Assembly: GCA_003543135.1 (NCBI GenBank) | Contig: DPJG01000025.1 | Coordinates: 1-64,000 of the forward strand | Direction of reading: 5' to 3' | Source of the DNA: Rheinheimera sp. | GTDB lineage: Bacteria > Pseudomonadota > Gammaproteobacteria > Enterobacterales > Alteromonadaceae | Length of the DNA stretch: 64,000 nt | Shown: positions 1 to 7,704 of the stretch, piece by piece | Layout: every line of letters starts with the position of its first letter | Numbering within the stretch: position 1 is the first letter of the stretch | The notes under the pieces: generated by a model | The model's database searches: none | Seen by the model: only the letters and a program-made list of their open reading frames with translations | What the model was told of the DNA's origin: nothing | Made by a program: the position numbers and the translations under genes

Positions 1-1313
1 GTCCGGATGACCCCGAAATACGCATCTTGCTTGTCGACCAATTGTAGCTCTTCAAACAAATATACATTTCCTAAACGAACGCAACGTTCTATGTAGTCCA
101 GAAAGCCAAGCGTTATCAGTTGTTTATGGACGGGAACTACCCGTTTGCTGCTGTGATTTTTTGTATCAACTTCAGACAAGCTCACATAAATGAGGTCGTC
201 CTGTCTGCGAATATCCCTAAGTTTCAGATCTGCGATCTCGCTTGGTCTCATGAGCATCAGTGCCATTATTTTGGGGAGCCAATAAGCGGCATCTGGATAA
301 CCTCGAGCCTCTAAAACATGGGCTGGACGATAACTAAAAATCGATCTTATTTCTGGGGCAGAAAATTGTCGGCGAACAACTTGCTTAGACACTCCGATAT
401 CCAACATGAGACCAGAAAAAGGATTTTTTTGGAAATTAACCCGACCTGTTTCACGCGCCCATTCCAGTAGCGAATGAAAAAAACCAACGTATTGATTAAC
501 TGTTGAGGGCTGCATTTTCTCCGTCATACGCCGCCCTGTTTTCATCTTGGATAACTGATCACGAAATTTGATCGCCAGTGGTTGGTCACCCAGTTTCGGC
601 TCATCCAAAAACTCAGTAATGAGCCGATTCTCTCCCAAGAGTTGCTTAAATCGGTTAATGAACTGGGCATATTTCGAGAGCGTTTTCTGATCTAGCCCTC
701 GTTTGTCGAACAGAAAATCCTCTGCGATCTGAGGAATTCTGAGATGGGGACATTTTTTCGCATCGAATTCGCGCTCAATCCTGCGCGCGAAATTTGAAAA
801 CGAGTGCAATTGCAAGAGCACTGGAGTGTCCCCAATGACTGCGGTTCTGGGTAATTCACCATTTGGGCTGATGGCATTTTTGTCGTACTTTGCAAAGTCG
901 CGAAACTGACGTTTTAAATCAGAAATCAGCCGGTTTAACATCTGGGCATCAGCAGCCAAAACTCTCAGATCAATATTTAAGAGTGCAGCTCCATCCAAAA
1001 ACTGTTTCAGTTCGTGTTTATGCAAGGAGACATGGCGATCAAAATTCGCTGCTGAATCACCATAGATATCAGCGAATACACAATCCGGTACTGTTTTGAG
1101 TTTTGTGATATCCGTGCCGATAAAAATACCGGACATTAACATCGCTCGACAACTCTCGGAGTATTCGTGAAATTTATTCAGCAGAAATTGGTGCAGTCGA
1201 CTTTTCAACTCAAATACGTTCATTTCATTTTGAGGGAATATGTTCGGGCTTTTACGTCTCGAATCGCCCATCACTTCTGAGATTTGCACGGAAAGTTTAC
1301 AGTTTGCCATCAT
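1..1313 (-). CDS. Tyrosine recombinase/integrase, C-terminus cut by window edge
   Basis: An uninterrupted minus-strand frame runs from ATG codons at 1313/1310 to position 1, giving 436-437 residues before the window ends. A G-rich ribosome site (GGGGGGAG) abuts the start. The C-terminal half is a phage-type integrase catalytic domain: a core-binding region with NPFSGLMLD, then the box I arginine in LMRPSEIADLKLRD and the beta-hairpin lysine/VPVH stretch (TKNHSSKRVVPVH). The HxxR and tyrosine boxes would lie beyond the edge. Box I is slightly unusual, with MR where most have GxR. It aligns visibly with the other recombinase at 17389-18897 (NPF-G, SY-P-H, DAA-WLP, EIA-L-LRD), so the two are homologous. 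It probably catalyses excision or integration of an island element. Whether the gene is intact cannot be judged. Confidence 0.85.
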   Translation of the reverse strand, partial: MMANCKLSVQISEVMGDSRRKSPNIFPQNEMNVFELKSRLHQFLLNKFHEYSESCRAMLMSGIFIGTDITKLKTVPDCVFADIYGDSAANFDRHVSLHKHELKQFLDGAALLNIDLRVLAADAQMLNRLISDLKRQFRDFAKYDKNAISPNGELPRTAVIGDTPVLLQLHSFSNFARRIEREFDAKKCPHLRIPQIAEDFLFDKRGLDQKTLSKYAQFINRFKQLLGENRLITEFLDEPKLGDQPLAIKFRDQLSKMKTGRRMTEKMQPSTVNQYVGFFHSLLEWARETGRVNFQKNPFSGLMLDIGVSKQVVRRQFSAPEIRSIFSYRPAHVLEARGYPDAAYWLPKIMALMLMRPSEIADLKLRDIRRQDDLIYVSLSEVDTKNHSSKRVVPVHKQLITLGFLDYIERCVRLGNVYLFEELQLVDKQDAYFGVIR

Positions 1314-2178
1314 CTCCCCCCCAGCTGATTCACTGTATAGATGCACAGTCCACAGCTTAAACTAATCCATATTTATGTCAACAAAGAATTTATTAATCAA
1401 TTTAATGGATTAATATTACACCACAATCAACCAACTTTTAGGTTGAGAAACCTTGTTTAAATATGAAAAAATATCCATATTAATCAAAATCTTGAGAATG
1501 TCATTGTTCGATATATGTGATGACCAGAACTTCTCAGCCGCATGAATAGCATCCAGTGCTTCTAACTAATTCAAATCGTATTCTAATTTAGAATTATGTC
1601 TTATAACTTCATAAAAAACCGACACCTAGGGAATAAGATCTTGCAGCATTTGTATTGAACAGAATTCGAATCCGAGGGAGGAATGTTATGAAATTCACTT
1701 AGTTTTTAAAGGTATGTCATTCTGCATATTCGGCGTTGTCGAATTTGGAAGGACGCACAAACCAAGCCTCTTGCAACTATGTCAGCTCAAGTCTCTCAGC
1801 ATGCAAATAGTTCCAACTTCACAGTCCAGTTCGCTAAACAAGCAAGTACGCTAACCATCAAAATTCAAAAAAGTTTTTTACGGGAGTTTTGGTTGGGTGC
1901 GATTCTTGGCCGTCTTGCTAGCGCTCTCTTCCACGTTTCCTCGAAGGGTTGTGCCTCACTTATTCCGATTAAATATTACACCACAATTGCATATTCCATT
2001 TTGGAATATGCAATTAAATATTACCCTCTAAACAAAAAATAAAAAAATCAATCACATATACATTATCAAGACAAAAAAGAGAAAGTCCAAAAAGATATTT
2101 CACAGCTTGATGGCTTCAATTTAGCATTTACCACGTTTGCAACCGTAAACAACTAAACCGAATCGATAAGGACTATTG
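1314..2178. other. AT-rich intergenic region with repeats and a palindrome
   Basis: 865 bp with no credible gene. The 87-codon plus-strand frame at 1779-2042 lacks a ribosome site and has a composition unlike protein. The stretch has a near-direct repeat: GATTAA(A)TATTACACCACAAT occurs around 1409-1427 and 1967-1987. A perfect 14-bp inverted repeat lies at 1985-2015. It may carry control sites for the divergent integrase (left) and the DUF3987-like gene (right). Confidence 0.5.
1985..2015. repeat. Perfect 14-bp palindrome flanked by direct repeats
   Basis: AATTGCATATTCCA (1985-1998), a TTT spacer, and its exact complement TGGAATATGCAATT (2002-2015). The nonamer AAATATTAC occurs immediately on both sides (1971-1979 and 2016-2024). 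No T-run follows, so a terminator is unlikely. A protein-binding dyad or cruciform-type site upstream of the DUF3987-like gene is plausible, but its function is unknown. Confidence 0.6.
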
Positions 2179-3699
2179 ATGATGAACATATTTGATGCTC
2201 TGCAAAAGCTGTTAACAGCAACACCCAAACCAACGGAAATCGCGGAGGTGCCAAAAGAACTAGTCAACAACACAGCTTGTTTGGTCGCAAATGACCCAGT
2301 AAATACTGATCAAGCTTCGGAAGAAGATGAATTCGATGCTCTGACGGCTCCATTAACAAACAAAAGCTTGAAGCAGGGTTTTCAGTATCAACTTAACGAT
2401 GTCGTTTTTCCATTGCCAGGTAAGCTCCAAAAATTACTTGATTGTGTCGATCTGTGCTCTGCTCCAGGATTGGCAGGCGCCTTCTGTAGTGAGCTAGCTC
2501 GATACGAGATGCGAATCTTGGAAGAACCGCGCATTATCGCCGCGTTAAATGTATTGGCCATAACAAGATCCAAGCAAGGTCTCTACGAAGGAATGAAATC
2601 TAGCTTTTTTTCCATCGTGGCAGCTTTATCGGCTTGCGGAAAAGAACGCCATCAAGCTTTCCAGCAAAAACTCTTTGATGCAATCTCACTGAACGACGTG
2701 ATCGTAGCGTCGGTAACATCAGGCAAACAAGTTCATGAAGCTCTCGCTTACAATCAAACTCCGGTATTAATTGTCGACGAATGCCACCAACTTTTTAAGG
2801 CAGCCACATTCGGCACAGATTTTGGTGCATTAGATACAATGATGTCGATGATGACCGCCAATGTTGCAAAGTTTCCATTTAAAACCCGACGAGAACTTAT
2901 CGATAGTCTGCGAGCATTAATTGCAAGCCTACAGAAAGATAAATCTCTGATCCCAACTGACAAGGCCATGCTTTCACGTCTGATAGAGTCAGAGAAGAAA
3001 CTGAGCAGGAATGATTGGCAAAACCCTTATTTTGCGTACGTTGGTTATTCAACGCCGATCAACACAGACTTTATTGTCAATACGCAAAATGTAGATTCGG
3101 GGCTGATGGGACGCCCAATTTTCATGCGTGTAGCTGAATATCGGGACGATCTGAATCCCAATAAAGATCTGAATGGTCCAACGGATTCGTTAGTTCAACG
3201 TTTCAAAGCCTGCATTAGCAATAATGGGGCGATTGAAATGTCTGCCGAGGCAGCAGAATTGGTTGGCGAGTTCATCCAATATTTTGAAAGTAATCGGAAT
3301 CATCGAGAATTTGGCGCAATCTACGCCAGAGGGGCTGAGCATGTATTCCGGGTGAGTTCGTTACTGGCTGCCGAGACGCTGGTCATCACCGAAGCAGAGG
3401 TGCTTTATGCGGCTAAGTTGTTTTTACGCAGCCTCGCTTCAATTCAGGAAGTAAAATCCGGCAAAAGCAGAAACTTTTTGTTCCAATCAGCACTGGAAAC
3501 CATTAAAAAGCACGCTGCAGGTAAAAAATTATCAGTTGCAGTGTTGGCTAATAAGCTGATAGCGAGTAATAAGCACATTCGAGCTTATCAGCAAGAAGAA
3601 CGGGACATTGCCAAAATAATGGTTCAACAGGCAATTGACGAAGGTTTTCTGATACTAGAGAACAAACTTGTTCAGTTAGCGGATGCCGACTCACAGTAG
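2179..3699 (+). CDS. DUF3987-like protein (primase/helicase-associated NTPase fold)
   Basis: 506 residues from ATG 2179, with AAGGA six bases upstream; a TTG at 2176 and an ATG at 2182 are alternatives. The N-terminal 60 residues are low-complexity and acidic. The core resembles DUF3987 proteins, which sit in phage and island replication modules. There is a P-loop-like segment at about 149-158 (ALSACGKERH), degenerate against the usual GxxGxGK, and a convincing Walker B with DECH at about 196-203 (VLIVDECH). The C-terminal ~100 residues look like a helical, winged-helix-like tail. It stands alone on the plus strand, divergent from the recombinase at 1-1313 and about 200 bp from the mrr remnant. 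A role in replication of the island is inference from family context. It might also be a defence-associated ATPase. Confidence 0.55.
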   Translation: MMNIFDALQKLLTATPKPTEIAEVPKELVNNTACLVANDPVNTDQASEEDEFDALTAPLTNKSLKQGFQYQLNDVVFPLPGKLQKLLDCVDLCSAPGLAGAFCSELARYEMRILEEPRIIAALNVLAITRSKQGLYEGMKSSFFSIVAALSACGKERHQAFQQKLFDAISLNDVIVASVTSGKQVHEALAYNQTPVLIVDECHQLFKAATFGTDFGALDTMMSMMTANVAKFPFKTRRELIDSLRALIASLQKDKSLIPTDKAMLSRLIESEKKLSRNDWQNPYFAYVGYSTPINTDFIVNTQNVDSGLMGRPIFMRVAEYRDDLNPNKDLNGPTDSLVQRFKACISNNGAIEMSAEAAELVGEFIQYFESNRNHREFGAIYARGAEHVFRVSSLLAAETLVITEAEVLYAAKLFLRSLASIQEVKSGKSRNFLFQSALETIKKHAAGKKLSVAVLANKLIASNKHIRAYQQEERDIAKIMVQQAIDEGFLILENKLVQLADADSQ

Positions 3700-3908
3700 G
3701 ATCAACAAAATCTGTTGTTTCTATCTGAATAAAAAAACGAGCCTGGATGTAGAGCAACACCAAGCTGCGTTTTACTCTTCTAACAGATACATTTCATTTC
3801 CAATGTCTTTGTAGAAACGACTAACACAGATATCCCACCCTAATTTCGATCAAAACAGCCCCCCTCTATGCTGCAGTAACCTGAATAATTACTGTAACGG
3901 GGTAAAGC

Positions 3909-4205
3909 TCACCTCTTGCGATTACTGAGATTACTGCGATTACTGGAGTTAATGATATAACCTGCTTTTTTCAGGTAGGTGCGAGCCCAGGCTAGCCGAT
4001 AACCAATCTCCGTTTGATTTCCTCTGTCTGGCCTATGGAGTACTGCCGCCACGTCGTCAGCGATACCCTCTTATTTAATAACTTGATCGAGCAATTCTGA
4101 ATTTGATGCTGAGCCACCCAGTCGGGCTAACGCACGCAGAAGCGGATTCATTAACTGATCGTAGGTCACCGGAAAAACATCTCTTTCGGCAGTAATGGCA
4201 GGCAT
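3909..4205 (-). pseudogene. Mrr-type restriction endonuclease remnant (N-terminal winged helix only)
   Basis: From an ATG at 4205, with GAGGAT eight bases upstream, the frame reads 44 codons (TYDQLMNPLLRALARLGG) to an in-frame TAA at 4071-4073. The same frame then continues for 53 codons (LAWARTYLKKAGYI) to a TGA at 3909-3911. The order TYDxLMxPLLRxLA followed by ARTYLKKAG is characteristic of the Mrr N-terminal winged-helix domain. The catalytic PD-(D/E)xK domain is absent. The end of the frame runs into short tandem AGTAATC(G/T)C repeats (about 3916-3947), perhaps where the rest was lost. Read as a decayed restriction gene. Expression of a 44-residue peptide cannot be excluded, because the start and ribosome site are intact. 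Confidence 0.75.
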
Positions 4206-4734
4206 TGCTTATCCTCAAATTTAAAATTCTGGTCACAAACCAAGGACATTCACCCCATCATATCAATACCGTAAGGGTTGGCCGTGGCCAGGCTACTGTA
4301 ACTGCTGTATTTACAGTAAAAATTAAAAAACGAAATGTTCTTCTATATATTCTTACAGCGTTTACTGCGGTCCATTCCAGTAGTTCCTACCTAGTGAATA
4401 CCTGTGCATCTGCCTTGGAACAGTAAAGTCGTACCTGTACGCAGCGATTTAGGCTAAAGATGATCGAGCAGTCTATGCCTTTCTGCTCAGCTGAACTGGT
4501 CACTTTGTTGAATAGCGTCTTGAAAGTCAGACATACGATATCCTTATCGTAGACCAAAGTTTACTTTGAGCCTTTTTAAAATCCAGCCCCGTAATTCAAG
4601 TAAAACTTGTAAAAGCAGTACTGAATCTCTATTATTCACGCATCTCATCTACCATGCGTAGAAGGAGTTACGGCCCCGTCCCTTTCGGGGGGCGCGGCCA
4701 GCTTAAATCCCACCAAATAGTCCGTCATCCAGCA
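4206..4734. other. Intergenic region, 529 bp, no credible gene
   Basis: Short open frames on the plus strand here (4205-4426, 4654-4890) show no ribosome site or family signal. The stretch contains the dyad at 4294-4318 and a GC-rich imperfect inverted repeat at about 4671-4702 (GGCCCCGTCCC...GGGGGGCGCGGCC). That repeat lies just beyond the end of the defence cluster and could be its transcription end, though there is no T-run. Confidence 0.4.
4294..4318. promoter_or_regulatory. Dyad TACTGTAA-N9-TTACAGTA, possible operator
   Basis: Perfect 8-bp inverted repeat with 9-bp spacing, about 90 bp upstream of the mrr remnant start. A related palindrome TTACTGTAA lies near 3888-3896 on the far side of the remnant. 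The spacing does not fit LexA (CTGT-N8-ACAG). It resembles a site for a dimeric regulator, but no regulator gene is adjacent. Confidence 0.35.
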
Positions 4735-5211
4735 TTAATTTTGCGAACGCAACCAGCGTTTGTTGAGTTTATTACGCTCATGTTGTTGCTCGACAAAATA
4801 AGCAGTCCATGGCAACAGATAATCAATTCTGTCATCCAGTACAACCAGATAACCTTCGGCCTCGCACCACAAATGCACTCTATTGTTTGAACCGCGTTTT
4901 TCTGTCCAGATTTTTAAATCTGGCGATTGGTCGTTCTCTATAATTGGCTTTGGCCAGCGCATCCGTTCACACCTGCGTATGTCCGGAATACGTTCAGCTT
5001 CATCCATTCCAGTGCTGATCATATGCCAAAAAGTCGCTGATTTGCCATCATACTCTGGATGACGTTTTAACCCCAAACGTCTCCCTTGGAACATCGGTTT
5101 ACTATCAACAAAATCAGCAGCAAATACTGCATACACTGCCGCAAAATAGCGTTCCCAATTACCTCCATAATCTTCCATAAGCAATAAGGATGGTAGCCAA
5201 TTTAATGTCAT
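4735..5211 (-). CDS. Unrecognised 158-residue protein coupled to DUF3800 gene
   Basis: The ATG at 5211 overlaps the stop of the DUF3800 gene (ATGA), with an AGCGGAG ribosome site about nine bases upstream. A longer frame exists (to 5235) but lies wholly inside the previous gene. The protein is soluble, charged and rich in Trp, Tyr, His and Arg, with no signal peptide or membrane span. Possibly diagnostic stretches are RRLGLKRHPE (44-53), ATFWHMIST (59-67), RRCERMRWPKPIIE (79-92) and YLLPWTAYFVE (131-141). Clustered His/Arg/Trp/Glu residues would fit a small nuclease-like fold, but I cannot assign a family. Coupling to DUF3800 at the end of the SIR2-HerA cluster suggests the two proteins work together. 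Confidence 0.75.
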   Translation of the reverse strand: MTLNWLPSLLLMEDYGGNWERYFAAVYAVFAADFVDSKPMFQGRRLGLKRHPEYDGKSATFWHMISTGMDEAERIPDIRRCERMRWPKPIIENDQSPDLKIWTEKRGSNNRVHLWCEAEGYLVVLDDRIDYLLPWTAYFVEQQHERNKLNKRWLRSQN

Positions 5212-5921
5212 GAAGATGCTCCGCTTCCTTGCCAAATCATCAGGTTAAACTTGTTCTCACGTAGCATTGTATTCAAAGTTAACTTATAGCCACTGCGGTT
5301 TTTTATCCGTTCAATTAGCGCAAGCTTGGCCGAATTAGTTGATAAGCCACGATGTAAATAAGAGAGTGCTCCAATCAGAAGGTCTGCTAATTGCAGCTGT
5401 TCCACCTCGTGAGATTGCACTCGTTGCACACGCTGGATCATTTTGCGCGAGAAATCGTAAGCGTTGTGGCATAACACATCGTGCAACTTTGCAACCTTTT
5501 CATGCCCAAGTGTATCTTTAATATCGATATACACCCGATACTGACAAGTTGGTTCGAATACTACTTTCAATAAGGTAAAGTACATTTTGTAGTACCAGTC
5601 GTCATGGTTCTGACCAAATTGCGCGTGGTTTAACAGCGCCTTATCGGGAACCACCACAGCGCGAAAATGCAGGTCATCGTCATCAAAGAAGTAGTCGACT
5701 AAATCCAGATAAAATTCTTGCTTCCCTGGGCTTACTTTGGTCCATTTAATTTCAAAATCAGCAGCAAGCCCATGCTTTTGCTTTATTTCCCGGATCCTTG
5801 TCGCAATTTCTGTGCGTTTTTCATCAGGACACCAAACCGCCCCTAAAACCATGGCAGTTTGGTTGTCATTCTCTAGGTGACAGGATTCATCACAGTAAAG
5901 GTTGTATGTTGTCGTTGTCAT
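5208..5921 (-). CDS. DUF3800 protein, RNase H-like fold predicted
   Basis: 237 residues. The N-terminus has the family's YCDES motif (residues 9-13). Conserved acidic positions follow in YIDIKD (131-136) and the C-terminal QLADLLIGA (177-185). These arrangements define DUF3800, a family thought to have an RNase H-like fold with clustered metal-binding acids; its activity is not established. It starts 49 bp after the HerA stop and overlaps the next gene by 4 nt, so it is probably co-transcribed with SIR2-HerA. DUF3800 genes are common in defence islands and mobile elements. A nuclease role in defence is inference. Confidence 0.85.
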   Translation of the reverse strand: MTTTTYNLYCDESCHLENDNQTAMVLGAVWCPDEKRTEIATRIREIKQKHGLAADFEIKWTKVSPGKQEFYLDLVDYFFDDDDLHFRAVVVPDKALLNHAQFGQNHDDWYYKMYFTLLKVVFEPTCQYRVYIDIKDTLGHEKVAKLHDVLCHNAYDFSRKMIQRVQRVQSHEVEQLQLADLLIGALSYLHRGLSTNSAKLALIERIKNRSGYKLTLNTMLRENKFNLMIWQGSGASS

Positions 5922-5970
5922 AGATTTCTTTTCTTCAAGATTTTTGATGACATCTGAATTTAACGTACTT

Positions 5971-7704
5971 TCATATCACACGTCGCCAAACGGTCGAGAA
6001 CGATGCACTGCGAGATTCAGGTTTAGCCGTTGGAGTTTTGATTTTAACCGTCATTGGGAACGGAAAATCGACGCCCAATAACAGGGCTTCCCCCTGTCCC
6101 AAAACCGGCAAAAATGACGCCGAACGATGGTCAATGGAGCCTACCGCCTTTTTGACCACTTCTTGGTCTTTCTCGTTGGTTAATCGGTGGACAATCAATG
6201 TGCCGATTTGACTGAGCACATCCTCCGGGATGTCCCTCGGACGCTGGGTGGCAATCACTACATTTAAGCCGTACTTTCGTCCTTCTTTGGCGATATTCCC
6301 AAAAGCATCAAGTGCAAAACGCGAGGATTCATCACCAATCTGTTTGTTTAAAAATTGGTGGGCTTCATCGATGAATACCAGCAATGGTTGGCCGTGATGA
6401 ATAGTGCCGATACGTGCACACGCTAGTAATTTTCTGCCAATTGCATTTACAAGAATCTCTCTGGCATTTGCTTCGAACGGAATGGCTGATAGGTCGAGGC
6501 GGATTATCTGCCGGGAGTTAATAGCACAGAATTGGTCCATTAACGCAGGAATGGTCAGAAGTGTTCTATCACAATCAATCATCCATTTTAAATGTTGATT
6601 GCTGGCCATTGCCTGAATTCTCGAAATCAAATTCATACAATGACCTACGTCATTGTCTGCTCTTCCGCCCCAAAGATCAGGTCGAGGAGCTTGGTTTGTA
6701 CCGCCGTTCGGCCAAACACATTCCTCAATGATCTGTGAAGCAAGCGAGGTAAAAGACCACGGAATTTGGCTTTCAATACTACTGATACTCCTCACCGCAT
6801 TTTCAAAACTAGCCTTTTGCTGACCAGATTTTTGAAAGGTATATGAAGAAGTGTTTATGCTTAAACCATGATTGGGCGTTTGATGATACTGGGTAACCAC
6901 TCTTAAACTTTGAATTGCTGCATCCAGTTTCGGCGCTTGGCTCTGTGCTGACGGTCTTAACAAAGCTCGAATATCTGAATCAGTAAACATCCAGTGTGGA
7001 TATGTCACCTTGTTGGTTGCATTACCATTCGGATGCTCTCCAACATAAAAACTAGTGCAAGGCAGAGCAGAAAACTCACCTGTTGGGTCCAACAGAAGTA
7101 CTTTACCACCAGCCTGATGCACGTTTTCAATCAGGTTCGCCATGGTAAAACTTTTACCACCACCAGTAGAACCCAACACGGCGCAGTGCCTGGCAAACAG
7201 CTTTTCAGGTGTAACATGGATGGTCACTGACGAATCATGGGGCATTTCAGCTATAGGAAGCTGCAACTCATCTTCTCTAGAATTCAGTGTGCCTTCGGCC
7301 AGAATTGACACCAACTTCGGGTGAGCTGCGTAAACTTGCGCGCCAAGTTTTGGATACTGCTTAACCCCTTTGAAGTTATAACCGGTTTCAACATCCACGC
7401 TTACCAACAACTGCACCAATCCAATAGGGTTGTTACTGGGTTTACTGTCATCAAAACCGTCAACACTCAGTCTTTCACCACTTTCCAGCCATACCTTGAC
7501 CACACGCGCCAGAATTGACAGTTGCCCACAATCGATAAACACAAACTCGTTTACTTCGCCAACTGGTAAACGTGTTCCCAAGATCCATGTGTGATCGCCA
7601 GTCCCTGCTTTGGTGAGGTTTATTTTGGCTTCAGTGGCCGACACATCCAGCAAGCTACCTACGCGGCGTTTTGTGTCGTGAGGTGAAAACCAGCCTGTGC
7701 TCAT
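5971..7704 (-). CDS. HerA-type ATPase of SIR2-HerA defence system
   Basis: 577 residues. An N-terminal beta-rich HAS-barrel-like region (about 1-120) precedes a HerA/FtsK-type motor. The Walker A is GSTGGGKS (178-185), Walker B is VFIDEAH (443-449), the sensor stretch is ATQRP (485-489), and HRLTNEKD follows as in HerA/DUF87 proteins. The length fits SIR2-associated HerA proteins. Its start overlaps the SIR2 stop by 4 nt (ATGA), indicating translational coupling. In the described SIR2-HerA systems the two proteins assemble and phage infection triggers NAD+ depletion; that function is transferred here by family and gene pairing. Confidence 0.88.
   Translation of the reverse strand: MSTGWFSPHDTKRRVGSLLDVSATEAKINLTKAGTGDHTWILGTRLPVGEVNEFVFIDCGQLSILARVVKVWLESGERLSVDGFDDSKPSNNPIGLVQLLVSVDVETGYNFKGVKQYPKLGAQVYAAHPKLVSILAEGTLNSREDELQLPIAEMPHDSSVTIHVTPEKLFARHCAVLGSTGGGKSFTMANLIENVHQAGGKVLLLDPTGEFSALPCTSFYVGEHPNGNATNKVTYPHWMFTDSDIRALLRPSAQSQAPKLDAAIQSLRVVTQYHQTPNHGLSINTSSYTFQKSGQQKASFENAVRSISSIESQIPWSFTSLASQIIEECVWPNGGTNQAPRPDLWGGRADNDVGHCMNLISRIQAMASNQHLKWMIDCDRTLLTIPALMDQFCAINSRQIIRLDLSAIPFEANAREILVNAIGRKLLACARIGTIHHGQPLLVFIDEAHQFLNKQIGDESSRFALDAFGNIAKEGRKYGLNVVIATQRPRDIPEDVLSQIGTLIVHRLTNEKDQEVVKKAVGSIDHRSASFLPVLGQGEALLLGVDFPFPMTVKIKTPTAKPESRSASFSTVWRRVI

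Noticed and set aside
1640-1690. AATTCGAATCCGAGGGAGG as a left attachment repeat of the tRNA-Ser end
   Set aside because: Only a short resemblance to the T-loop; it does not continue into the acceptor sequence.
1779-2042. 87-codon plus-strand frame left of the DUF3987-like gene
   Set aside because: No ribosome site, composition unlike a protein, and its 3' half consists of the repeats and palindrome.
4305-4316. CTGTATTTACAG as a LexA (SOS) box
   Set aside because: LexA needs CTGT-N8-ACAG; here the spacing is four.
4205-4426. 73-codon plus-strand frame
   Set aside because: Starts on the antisense of the mrr remnant start, no ribosome site, covers the dyad; no family signal.
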